A stretch of 60,473 bases of DNA from Planctomycetota bacterium. GTDB taxonomy: Bacteria > Planctomycetota > UBA1135 > GCA-002686595. Where the stretch lies: the NCBI GenBank assembly GCA_009691855.1, contig SIAI01000024.1, positions 1-60,473 on the forward strand. Direction: 5' to 3'. The position numbers and the translations under genes are program-made. Shown here piece by piece: positions 43,963 to 52,525 of the stretch (position 1 is its first letter; each line of letters opens with the position of its first letter). A model generated the notes under the pieces. The model did no database searches. It was given only the letters and a program-made list of their open reading frames with translations, and was not told the origin of the DNA.

Positions 43963-46776
43963 CTAGCGCGAGCGCGCCGCCCCGGATTCGAAGCCGAGCC
44001 CGACCACGCGCATCGAGAGGGCGTAGAACGGATGCGCGAAGTCCGGCTCGCGGCTCAGCTCGCGACGCGCGTCGAGCAGCGCCTCGGCCGGACTCCGTCC
44101 GGCGCTGAACGCGCGCGTGAAGGCCGCCATCAACCGCAACGTGGGCGCGAGGGCGATGTCGTCGGCGGTCTCGATCATGCAGCGCGCACCGTGGCTGAAG
44201 AACGCTCCGCCGAGCTGCGCGAGGCCGTCGTCGCCCGCGCGCCGTGGCCCGTGCGCCGAACCGCAGGCCGAGAGCAGCACCAGCGGAGGGCTGACGAAAT
44301 CGGCGGAGAGGATCTCGTCGCCCCACAGCAGCCCGTCGGGATCCGCGGCACACGGCGCCAACGCCAGGGCCCCGCTGAACTCGCGCTCCGCATTGCTCCA
44401 GCCGTGCACCAGGAAGTGGAGCAGCGCCGGCTCGTCGGCCTTCAGGCGCTCGAAGAGCGCGGTGCGGTTGGCGTCCCGCCCGCTGAGCAGGCGCACGCGC
44501 TCGAAGCCCGCGCTCAGGGCGACTTGCTCGGCCTTGCCGAATGCGATGGGCTCGAAGGCGGCGTTCTCGGGCGCGGCCACGAGCAGCAGGCCGCGCCCGC
44601 GCGGCTCGCGCTCGGCGGCGGCGCGGCGCGCGAGCTCGAGCCCGACCGAGAGCGACGGCAGGTAGGCGAGCGCGGTACGCGTGCCCAGCGCTTCCCCGCC
44701 CACGGGCAAGCACTCGAACGGGATGTCACCCAGCATGTCGGCTCCGACCACGTACACGCCGCGCCAGGTGGCCAGGAGCTGCTCGACTTCGGGCGGCAGC
44801 AGTGCCTGCGCCAGCGCGCCCGCTCGTCGCTCGAACTCTTTGCGTTCCGCGGCGCGCGCGCTGGCGGACAGGCGCGCGGGCGACGCGCTCAGCTGGTTGG
44901 CAAGCTCGCGCGGCAACGGCTCGGACTCGTAGCGCCAGGGGAGCTTGAACGACACGATCTTCTGCGCGTCGATGCAGAAGAGGTGCGTTCTGGCCCAGCC
45001 GGGGAGATACAGCAGCAGGCCGATGCCGGGCGCCAGCAGTGTGGAGCGCACCTCGGCCAGGCTTCCGGGCTTGCAGTCGAGCCGGCGCGCGAGCGAGCCG
45101 AGCGCCTGCTCGGGCAACACGAGTTCGATGGCACGCTGTGCGCCCGACGGGCCGTCGAGCGTCAGACACAGATCGATCAGCACGCCGGCCAGCAAGCGCC
45201 GGCTGCGCCAGGAGTGGAAGCCGAAGCCGCCCTCGCGCTGCGGGCTCGCGCGCCACGCGCCGAGGAAGCGCTGGTAGGCGAGCTCCACCGCGTCGAAGTG
45301 ACGCTGCAGCTCCTCGCGCTCGGCGCCGCGCGCCAGGGCCAGCAGCGCGCGGTTGGCGATCAGCGCGGCCTCCAGCTCGGGCGCACGCGCGGCCACGTCC
45401 TTGGTGTGCGCGTCGAGCTCCTCGAGCAAGCGCGTCGCCAGGGTGAGGTCGTGGCCCAGCAGCGCGCTCTGCACGCGCTTCAGCGCGAGCGTGGTGCGGT
45501 GGCTCTCGTCCAACGCCGGGTCGGCCTGCGCGGACGCGAGCAGCGCCGGTGCGCGCGGCGCGGCAACCGGCGTCAGCTCTTCGCACATGTACTGCAGCAC
45601 GGCTCGGCGCGCCCGGACCGCGGCGCGGTAGCCGGCCTCTGCTGGAGCCTGGCCGGCCGCGGCCAGCCCAGCTTCGAGCTCGGCCAGCGCGCTGTTCAGC
45701 ATGACGGGCTGGGCGCAGGCCAGGGCCACGCCCGCGACGTTGAGCAGGAGGTCGAAGCGCGACTCGGGATCGCTCGCACCGGCGGCGACCGCGGCGCGCT
45801 CGCGCGCCAGCGACTGCACGGCGCGATCGAGGAGGCCGCAGGCGAGTTCCAGCTGGCAGTGCACGCTGGCCAGGATGCGCTCGAGCTGCGCGTGCGCTTG
45901 CCCCGGGTCGCGAGCCTTCAGACGCTCGAAGACCTGCTCCGCCTGCTGCAGGCTCGTCCAGGCGTTCCAGTCGCTGGCCACGCGTCGCTCGTCGGCCAGC
46001 AAGCACAGCAGTTGCGGACGCGAGTCGAGATCGGAGGGAAAGAGCTCCAGCGCGAGTGCCAGGCTCGCAGAGGCCTCGCGCGCGCGGCCCGCGGCGCGCA
46101 GGCGCGGATAGAGTTCGAGCGCGATCTGGCTGCCGAAGCCGTCGCGCTGGTCGCGCTGGTCGATGGCCGCGCAGAAATGCAGCGCGACGGCGAGGTGTTC
46201 GGCGAGCTCTTCGTCCTCGAGCTCGGGGCGCGGAACGGCCGCCGCGGCCAGCCAGCCGCGAGCGAGGGCCAGCGCGAGATCGGCAGCGGGCTGCGCGGCG
46301 GCGTGCAGCTCGGCCTCGACGTCATCCAACAGCACGAGCAGCTCATCGGTCCGCTCCGGGTCGCGCGGGAGGACCGCCAGCGCGGCCACGCTGGCCAGCA
46401 CCATGTCTGGCTCCACGCCTTGAGCGAAGCCGAACTCGTGCGCCCCCCAGCCGTCGAGGAGCGTGCGCAGCTCGACCTGCGCGGCGCGCGTCTGGTCGGG
46501 GAGCGAGAGTTGCTCGTACAGCCCGAGGACGCGCTCGTAGAGCGGACGGCTGCGCGCGGGTGCGCTGGGTTCCTGCGCGGCGGCGCTGCTCGCAAGCAGC
46601 CCGCCGTCCTGCGCGCTCGCCGTGAACGACGGCGCAAGTGCCAACGCGAGTGCTAATGCCGCGCGACGGAGGTCGAACCGCGCTCCAGCACCCTGCCGCG
46701 GGTGCCGTCCATGGCGCGCACCTCCAAGTAGATGCGGTCGGGCAAGGCGCGCTGCTGTTCGGGGCTCGGCGTCCAT
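43963..46776 (-). CDS. Secreted TPR-like and CHAT-domain (caspase-like) protein
   Basis: About 937 residues as reported from ATG 46776. A hydrophobic signal segment ALALALALAPSFTASAQ lies near residues 40-56, so either the N-region is unusually long or the true start is further in, where no ATG/GTG is available; the reported start overlaps the anti-sigma gene by 124 bases. A helical TPR-like region of about 550 residues follows. The CHAT protease domain is at about 640-930, with catalytic His791 in HFLVHGWSN and Cys838 in LSACGSAHG. CHAT proteins are caspase/separase-like proteases that usually need activation through their repeat domain. It is third in a unit with sigma and anti-sigma genes. 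Confidence 0.8.
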   Translation of the reverse strand: MDAEPRTAARLARPHLLGGARHGRHPRQGAGARFDLRRAALALALALAPSFTASAQDGGLLASSAAAQEPSAPARSRPLYERVLGLYEQLSLPDQTRAAQVELRTLLDGWGAHEFGFAQGVEPDMVLASVAALAVLPRDPERTDELLVLLDDVEAELHAAAQPAADLALALARGWLAAAAVPRPELEDEELAEHLAVALHFCAAIDQRDQRDGFGSQIALELYPRLRAAGRAREASASLALALELFPSDLDSRPQLLCLLADERRVASDWNAWTSLQQAEQVFERLKARDPGQAHAQLERILASVHCQLELACGLLDRAVQSLARERAAVAAGASDPESRFDLLLNVAGVALACAQPVMLNSALAELEAGLAAAGQAPAEAGYRAAVRARRAVLQYMCEELTPVAAPRAPALLASAQADPALDESHRTTLALKRVQSALLGHDLTLATRLLEELDAHTKDVAARAPELEAALIANRALLALARGAEREELQRHFDAVELAYQRFLGAWRASPQREGGFGFHSWRSRRLLAGVLIDLCLTLDGPSGAQRAIELVLPEQALGSLARRLDCKPGSLAEVRSTLLAPGIGLLLYLPGWARTHLFCIDAQKIVSFKLPWRYESEPLPRELANQLSASPARLSASARAAERKEFERRAGALAQALLPPEVEQLLATWRGVYVVGADMLGDIPFECLPVGGEALGTRTALAYLPSLSVGLELARRAAAEREPRGRGLLLVAAPENAAFEPIAFGKAEQVALSAGFERVRLLSGRDANRTALFERLKADEPALLHFLVHGWSNAEREFSGALALAPCAADPDGLLWGDEILSADFVSPPLVLLSACGSAHGPRRAGDDGLAQLGGAFFSHGARCMIETADDIALAPTLRLMAAFTRAFSAGRSPAEALLDARRELSREPDFAHPFYALSMRVVGLGFESGAARSR

Positions 46777-47354
46777 CGGGGTTCGAAGAGCGGGGGAACG
46801 TCCAGGACGACGACCTCGCCGACCCCGTCGTCATCGAGGGCTCGGATCTCCAGCGTGAAGTAGCCCTGCGGCTGCAGATCGTAGCGCCAAGAAAACTCGC
46901 CGTAGTCGCCGGCCTCGTCCAGGATCATGCGACAGGGGATCGTGCCGGCATCGAGCAGGACCTCAGGCGCGCGCTCCGCGGGCCGCAGGTACGCGTTCGC
47001 GGCCCAGCCGAACATGAGCAGCAGGCCGGCCGCGAGCGCGAACAGCCCCCACTTCGGAACGCGGCGCGGGCGCGCGGGCGCACCAGCGCTGCGCGCGGGC
47101 TGCGCGCCGAGGAGCGCCCGGCGCACGCGCTCGCGGTCCGCCGCCGTGACCCCGGCCCGCGCCTGGCCTAGGTCGTCGTGCTCTTGCTCGACCACGGCCA
47201 CCAGGCGCGCGTCGAGGGCGCGCAGACGTTCGAGCTCCGCGCGACACTCGGGACAGTCCCGCAGCCGCTGGCGGGCCGCGGACACGCCCGCGGGCAGATC
47301 GCCGACGAGGATGCGCTGCAGGAGCTCCTCGTGCTGCGCGCCGTGCAGGCTCAC
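46653..47354 (-). CDS. Membrane anti-sigma factor
   Basis: 233 residues. An N-terminal zinc-finger-like anti-sigma segment includes RLRDCPECRAELERL with C34 and C37 (the His of the usual HxxxCxxC is replaced). Then come a basic linker, one membrane helix (WGLFALAAGLLLMFGWAANAY) and an extracytoplasmic beta-rich domain (IPCRMILDEAGDYGEFSW to the end). The GTG start overlaps the sigma stop in a GTGA arrangement, so translation is coupled. The CHAT gene follows and overlaps its 3' end. The extracytoplasmic domain is the likely sensor or cleavage target. Confidence 0.8.
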   Translation of the reverse strand: MSLHGAQHEELLQRILVGDLPAGVSAARQRLRDCPECRAELERLRALDARLVAVVEQEHDDLGQARAGVTAADRERVRRALLGAQPARSAGAPARPRRVPKWGLFALAAGLLLMFGWAANAYLRPAERAPEVLLDAGTIPCRMILDEAGDYGEFSWRYDLQPQGYFTLEIRALDDDGVGEVVVLDVPPLFEPRWTPSPEQQRALPDRIYLEVRAMDGTRGRVLERGSTSVARH

Positions 47355-47923
47355 GCTTCCACCTCGCTCGCGCTGGAGCGCAACAGCACCTCGAGCCGGC
47401 GCATGCCGCGGTAGTAGTAGGTCTTGACGGTGTTGGGCGAGATACCCAGGCGCACGCCGATCTCCTCGAAGGTCAGTTCGTCGAAGTATTTGAGGCGGAT
47501 GACGCGCGTCTGGCGCTCGTCGAGCAGCTTCAGGCTGCGGTGCACGTGCTCGTACTCGAGCAGGCCCGAGAGCCGGGTCGGGAGCGCCGCCGGCTTCTCG
47601 AGCAGCGCGTCCACGCTCTGCATCGGGCGCTTCTTGCGCACCGCGTTCATGAAGCTGTTGAAGCAGAAGCCGTAGAACCAGGTCTCCAGCGAGGCCTGGC
47701 CGGTGTAGTTCTCCATGCGCGGCCAGAGCACGGCCAGCGTGTCCTGGGTGAGGTCGCCGAGGTCTTCCGGACTCAGGGTGCTGCCTACGCGCTGGTTGAG
47801 CAGGGTCAGGACGCGCGGGATGCAGCTCAGACGCTCGACCAGCGCGTCGATCGCGCGCGGATCTCCGGCGAGCACGGAGCGGACCAGCTCCTGATCCGCG
47901 AGGTGATCCGCTTTCGATTCCAT
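47351..47923 (-). CDS. ECF-type sigma factor of the CHAT unit
   Basis: 190 residues. Region 2: DALVERLSCIPRVLTLLNQRVGSTLSPEDLGDLTQDTLAVLW, then TWFYGFCFNSFMNAVRKKR. Region 4: LLDERQTRVIRLKYFDELTFEEIGVRLGISPNTVKTYYYRGMRRL, an intact helix-turn-helix. A decayed paralog lies at 41008-41460. It is the first gene of the sigma, anti-sigma, CHAT unit. It is divergent from the cytochrome gene at 48263 across 339 bases, which should contain its own promoter and may contain its target. Confidence 0.9.
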   Translation of the reverse strand: MESKADHLADQELVRSVLAGDPRAIDALVERLSCIPRVLTLLNQRVGSTLSPEDLGDLTQDTLAVLWPRMENYTGQASLETWFYGFCFNSFMNAVRKKRPMQSVDALLEKPAALPTRLSGLLEYEHVHRSLKLLDERQTRVIRLKYFDELTFEEIGVRLGISPNTVKTYYYRGMRRLEVLLRSSASEVEA

Positions 47924-48262
47924 GGGCGAACGCTGGGAACCTAGCGCACGCGGCGCCCATGGACTACGGGCGACCTGCGGCTCGCGGACCAGCATGTAGT
48001 GGAGTCGGCGGATGGGAGTGCCTCCGGCTCGCCTCCAGGCGCAGGCGAGCAACGTGCCCCTTGGTTGTGGTCAGAGGAGAAAAAGGTTTCAGGCGAATGG
48101 CCTGCGCTCGCCCGGGGCAAGAAGAGCCGCGCCCAGAACCGTGACACGGCGCCCACACAACCATGCCGCGACGAAGACGGCGCCAGCGTGGTCCGTCTCG
48201 CGGACCCTCCTGCAGCGACTGCGGGGTCCGAAGCTCCCAATCGCTGCGCAAGGACGGATCCC
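47924..48262. other. Divergent promoter region between sigma unit and cytochrome gene
   Basis: 339 bases without a gene. A perfect 8-bp inverted repeat GCTCGCCT/AGGCGAGC with an 8-base loop at 48027-48050 could be an operator or hairpin. AAGGA lies before the cytochrome ATG. Confidence 0.4.
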
Positions 48263-51200
48263 ATGCATTCCCATTCCCCCGGCTCGCGTCACCTGACTCG
48301 CGTGCTCGCCGCACTCCTGTCCCCTCTCGGCCTGGCCGCGCTCGCCGCAGCCCAGGGCCGAACGGACTACCTCAACGTCGAGAGCCCACAGGTGAAGCCG
48401 ATCACCGTGGCGCGCGTGGGTGGCCACGACTGGTTGCTCGTCTGCAACACGCCCGACAACTCGGTCGAGATCTGGGACACGGATGAGTCGCTGCCCATCG
48501 CCGCGCGCTTCAAGAAGCGCATGCGCGTCGGACTCGAGCCGGTCTCGGTCAAGTACAACTCGATCACGGGCAAGGCCTACACGGCCGACTTCCTCTCGGA
48601 CTCGGTGTCGGTGTTCTCGCTCTTGATCGAGGGCGGGACGATCGCCGCGCGGCCCGTGATGACGCGCTACGTGGGCGACGAGCCGATGGACATCGCCTTC
48701 TCGTCCGATAGCCAGAGTCTGTTCGTCACGCACAACACGAGCTCGGCCTTCGGCTGGCGCGACGCGACGACGCTCGATCCCGTCCCGCTCGTGGCCCCGC
48801 TGACGGACATGAGTCGGATCGACCTCGCCGACTCGGACGTGGCTCCGACGCGCGCGCTCAAGGAGCCGCATGCCGTCGCGGTGTTCGGCAGCAGCCTGTT
48901 CGTGCTCGGGTTCAAGGGCGGGGATGCGGCCGCACTACCGCCCGACTCCTTTGTCTACGACTTCGACCTCTACTCGCGCGACCTCGGGACGCAGACGCTC
49001 AGGCAGCTGGGCACGCTCGGCACGACGAACTTCAACATGGCCTTCGCCGCCAGCGGCGACCTGTGGGTCGTCGGCGCCGAAGCACGGAACCTGGACGCGA
49101 CCGCCACGACCGAAGCCGGGGTCGCGGGCCTGGCCACGGGCTTCGTGAAGAGCATGATCTACCGCGTGCAGGGGGCGGGCACGGCGACCCCGACCCGCAT
49201 CGCGCGCGACCTCAACGACATCAACGGGAGCGGGGCGGCCGTCGCCAAGACCGCCGCGCTCGCCCAGCCCACCGACGTCGTGGTCTACGAGCCGAGCGGG
49301 GGTGTCACCAAGATCTACTTCACTGCCTTCGGCAGCGATCGACTCGGCGTCCTGACCCCGAGCGCGTCCACGAATCCCTACAGCTGGCCGCTGACGCGCA
49401 TCAGCGTGCCGGTGTTCGTTCCGCCCCTTCCGGCCTTGCCGAACCCGGCCGCGGGACCGCGCGGGCTCGCGCTCAAGTACGCGAACGTCAGCGACTTCCT
49501 CGACCCGGGTGCACGGCTCTACGTGCTGAATCGTCTGGACAACTCGGTCTCGATCGTCAATCCGACCACGGACACGCTGTTGACCACGTTCGCGCTGAAG
49601 CTCGACCCCACCCCGAGCCACATCCGCCAGGGACGCAAGTTCCTCTACAGCGCGACGCTCTCCGGCAACGGCTTCGACTCCTGCGCGAGCTGCCACATGG
49701 ATGGCCGGACGGACGCGCTCGTGTGGAAGCTGGGGACGCCGAGCGTCAATCCGCTGCTTCCGTACCCGCCGGGCATGGCGGACGGGATCCCGGTCGGCGC
49801 CAACTTCGCTGCGGACAAGGGCCCGATGGTCACGCAGTCGCTCCAAGGCTTGCTCAACCTCGAGGTCGAGCCCTCGGCGCAGCAGTTCTTCACCAACGCG
49901 CCCTACCACTGGCGCGGCGACAAGACCGACTTCCTCGGCTTCAACTCGGCCTTCGTCGGCCTGCTGGGAGCGCCCCCCGTCGTACCGGGTAGCAGCAACG
50001 GCCTGACGACCCGCGACATGGAGGCCTATCGCACCTTCGTCAACTCGATCCATTACCCGCCGAACCCGGCCGAAGCGCTCGAGCGCGTGTACAGCGGTCT
50101 GCCGATCACCAATCCATTCCTCGCGGATCCCGTGGACCTCAACGACCTGACGGGCGGCTCCGCGGCCCAGCGGGGACTCCTGCTGTTCCACATCAAGCCG
50201 CTTGCCCTGTGCGCCCAGCGCTCCTGCGTCCACTGCCACGCCTTGCCCGAAGGCAGCAACAATCGTGGCACGGTCGCATCTTCACCCGACCCGATCGAGT
50301 CGGCCGCGATGCGCGGCCTCTTCCAGAAGGAAGCACGGTTCGACAAGGACGCGAGTGACTCGCCGAGTCTGGTCGCGACCGGCAACTCCGGGCTCGCCCA
50401 CCGGGGGACGACGACCTCCCTCAACGGGTTCATCAACCGGTTCCGAATCGACTTCCCGGACCACCTGGCCTTCACCAACGCCGGCCTGCTCGAGGTCAAG
50501 AAGTACGCGCGCGAGTTCGACTGGGGTGTGGCCCCGCTCGTGGGCCGGACCTACACCTTCAAGACCACCAGCGACCCGATCCTGACGGGCACGACTCTGG
50601 ACCTGTTCGAGGCCCAGGCGCAGATCGCCAACGTCGGCCTGGCCGTGGTGGCGCGAATCGGCGGACAGGACTCGGGCTACTGGCTGGACCTGACGCAGAC
50701 CACGATCGCCTACCGCCTCGAGGGCAGCGCGGCCACGCCGCTCACGCGCGCGCAGCTGCTCGCGCTGGTCGTGGGCATCCGCGACCGGCTGGTCTTCATC
50801 GCCACCCCGCTCGGCAGCGAGCGTCGCGTGGCTTCGGTGAGCGGCGCGAGCACGGTCCTGAGCGGCTCGACGCCCGCGGTGCTCACGCTCCAGCCGTGCC
50901 CGACCAACACCGCCAACGCTCCGGTCCCGACCTTCCGCAACAACTGGGATCCCAGCCCCACGGCGTTCCCGGGCAATCCGCTGCCCACGCCTTTCCTCTG
51001 GGGTGGCGCACCGACCCCCGAGCCGCCCTTCCTCAAGTCGATCCGCATGCTGCAACGCGGGTTGGTCGTCGATGGCCAGAAACGCTACGGCATCAAGGAG
51101 CTCCGACACGAAGCTCCGCGGCGCCTGGCCGTCGCGGGCAACGGCATCCTGCCCGGAGCCGTCCTGCGGCTCTTCGTGCCCAACAGCGCGACCCCGCCCA

Positions 51201-51532
51201 GCTCGACCGGTCCGCTCACCCAGATCCCGACGATCGAGTTCCGACTCCCGATCCATCCGACGAACGAGGTCCTGGCCGATGGCCGGCGCGTGTGGCAGAC
51301 GGCGGCCGAGCTCGAACCGGCCGTGATCTACGAGTTCATGCTGGGTGGTCCGCTCGCGCAAGGCGTTCCGAACGCCATCAACCCCGTGACGGTTGCGAAC
51401 CTCACGGAGCTCCCCTACCCCGCCGGCATGTTCAGCCCGCACACCTCCAACTGGAACTACGTCAAGGTCCTGAACCCGGATGGCGTGTCGGAGGGCGACG
51501 GCGGCTGGCAGCGCTTGACCCTCAAGCCCTGA
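48263..51532 (+). CDS. Secreted propeller protein with two c-type heme motifs
   Basis: 1089 residues with a signal peptide (LTRVLAALLSPLGLAALAAA, cut near AQG). Residues about 30-440 form a YVTN/40-residue-type propeller (DNSVEIWDTDESLP, then DNSVSIVNPTTDTLLTTF). Two heme c motifs follow: CASCH (474-478) and CVHCH (655-659), in a di-heme-cytochrome-like context (FYSATL-type lead-in, MDGRTD, THRGTT-like RGTTTSL, then LLEVKKY). The C-terminal about 300 residues are beta-rich and end in a NWNYVKVLNPDG segment. It is probably a periplasmic or surface electron-transfer protein. AAGGA precedes the ATG. Confidence 0.8.
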   Translation: MHSHSPGSRHLTRVLAALLSPLGLAALAAAQGRTDYLNVESPQVKPITVARVGGHDWLLVCNTPDNSVEIWDTDESLPIAARFKKRMRVGLEPVSVKYNSITGKAYTADFLSDSVSVFSLLIEGGTIAARPVMTRYVGDEPMDIAFSSDSQSLFVTHNTSSAFGWRDATTLDPVPLVAPLTDMSRIDLADSDVAPTRALKEPHAVAVFGSSLFVLGFKGGDAAALPPDSFVYDFDLYSRDLGTQTLRQLGTLGTTNFNMAFAASGDLWVVGAEARNLDATATTEAGVAGLATGFVKSMIYRVQGAGTATPTRIARDLNDINGSGAAVAKTAALAQPTDVVVYEPSGGVTKIYFTAFGSDRLGVLTPSASTNPYSWPLTRISVPVFVPPLPALPNPAAGPRGLALKYANVSDFLDPGARLYVLNRLDNSVSIVNPTTDTLLTTFALKLDPTPSHIRQGRKFLYSATLSGNGFDSCASCHMDGRTDALVWKLGTPSVNPLLPYPPGMADGIPVGANFAADKGPMVTQSLQGLLNLEVEPSAQQFFTNAPYHWRGDKTDFLGFNSAFVGLLGAPPVVPGSSNGLTTRDMEAYRTFVNSIHYPPNPAEALERVYSGLPITNPFLADPVDLNDLTGGSAAQRGLLLFHIKPLALCAQRSCVHCHALPEGSNNRGTVASSPDPIESAAMRGLFQKEARFDKDASDSPSLVATGNSGLAHRGTTTSLNGFINRFRIDFPDHLAFTNAGLLEVKKYAREFDWGVAPLVGRTYTFKTTSDPILTGTTLDLFEAQAQIANVGLAVVARIGGQDSGYWLDLTQTTIAYRLEGSAATPLTRAQLLALVVGIRDRLVFIATPLGSERRVASVSGASTVLSGSTPAVLTLQPCPTNTANAPVPTFRNNWDPSPTAFPGNPLPTPFLWGGAPTPEPPFLKSIRMLQRGLVVDGQKRYGIKELRHEAPRRLAVAGNGILPGAVLRLFVPNSATPPSSTGPLTQIPTIEFRLPIHPTNEVLADGRRVWQTAAELEPAVIYEFMLGGPLAQGVPNAINPVTVANLTELPYPAGMFSPHTSNWNYVKVLNPDGVSEGDGGWQRLTLKP

Positions 51533-51994
51533 GTCCGGCGCGGCCGAGCGCAGCAGGCGCTCGCGCCGGTTCGAGTCGCGAGCACCGCTGACTGCTGAGC
51601 TCGTGCCCGGGCCCATCACCTGACCGCAGGGGATGGGCCCGGTTCCTTTCCACTCTCGCCGGCCTGGCGACACGCTCGGCTGGAGCTGCGCGCGCAGCCT
51701 CGACGCGCGCGAGCGGGGTACGCATGAGCATTTCTCGCGGACCGCCGCGCGGGACAGCCTCCCGCGACGCCGCCCACGGCCCGCGCATGAAACGGCCCCG
51801 CCGAGCCCCGGATTCCGGCCCCGCTCGCCGGCGGCGCCAACCTTGCCCCTTGAACCCGCACCCAAGCACCGCTTCCATGAGGGGATGCGTCGATCCACTG
51901 GGTTCGAAGGCCCCCCGCGCCGACAGCGGGCGCTCAAGTGCCTCGGCCATTCGTCCGAAACCATGCCCCCCCCTCTGGCAGGGGCGCGTGCTGC
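51533..51994. other. Intergenic region between cytochrome gene and apt
   Basis: 462 bases without a supported gene. It contains the cytochrome terminator at 51607-51649 and, downstream, the presumed promoter of apt; no -35/-10 was recognised. Confidence 0.4.
51607..51649 (+). terminator. Intrinsic terminator of the cytochrome gene
   Basis: A perfect 11-bp stem CCGGGCCCATC/GATGGGCCCGG with a 14-base loop, followed by TTCCTTT. Confidence 0.75.
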
Positions 51995-52516
51995 ATGGAG
52001 GAGAACCTGATCGCAGAGCGCATCCGAGACGTGCCCGACTTCCCCAAGAAGGGCATCGTCTTCAAGGACATCACCCCCCTGCTGCAGGACGCCAAGGCGT
52101 TCGCGGGCGTGATCGATGGCATGGCCGAGGGCGCCAAGGCCTACCCCTTCGACCTCGTGTGCGGCATCGAGTCGCGCGGCTTCCTGTTCGGCGCGGCGCT
52201 GGCGAAGGAGCTCGGCAAGGGCTTCATCCCGATCCGCAAGCCCGGCAAGCTCCCCTGGAAGACCGCGGCCGAGTCGTACGAACTCGAGTACGGCTCGGAC
52301 ACGATCGAGATCCACGTGGACGCGGCGAGCGGCGGCAAGCGCGTGCTGATGGTCGATGACCTGCTGGCGACCGGCGGCACGATGGCCGCCGCAATCAAGC
52401 TGGTGAAGAAGATCGGAGGCGTGCCCGTGGCCTGCGCCTTCCTGATCGAGCTCGGATTCCTGAATGGCCGCAAGAAGCTCGGCGACTTGCCCGTGCACGC
52501 CCTGGTCCGTTACTGA
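51995..52516 (+). CDS. apt: Adenine phosphoribosyltransferase
   Basis: 173 residues, the usual Apt length. RDVPDFPKKGIVFKDITPLL at residues 10-29 is the family start, IESRGFLFGAALA carries the substrate loop, and VLMVDDLLATGGTM (near 123-136) is the PRPP-binding motif. The enzyme salvages adenine to AMP. The sigma factor gene follows after 9 bases, so they form an operon. The ATG at 51995 begins the family sequence. Confidence 0.95.
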   Translation: MEENLIAERIRDVPDFPKKGIVFKDITPLLQDAKAFAGVIDGMAEGAKAYPFDLVCGIESRGFLFGAALAKELGKGFIPIRKPGKLPWKTAAESYELEYGSDTIEIHVDAASGGKRVLMVDDLLATGGTMAAAIKLVKKIGGVPVACAFLIELGFLNGRKKLGDLPVHALVRY

Positions 52517-52525
52517 GAATCCTGG

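Noticed and set aside
42385..46656. A 1423-residue plus-strand frame across the FG-GAP and CHAT genes
   Set aside because: It spans two convergent real genes and their shared terminator and encodes Arg/Gln/Glu-rich sequence without motifs.
51560..51600. tRNA-like GGTTCGAGTC near the end of the cytochrome gene
   Set aside because: No matching acceptor or anticodon stems around it; it is a chance T-loop-like string.
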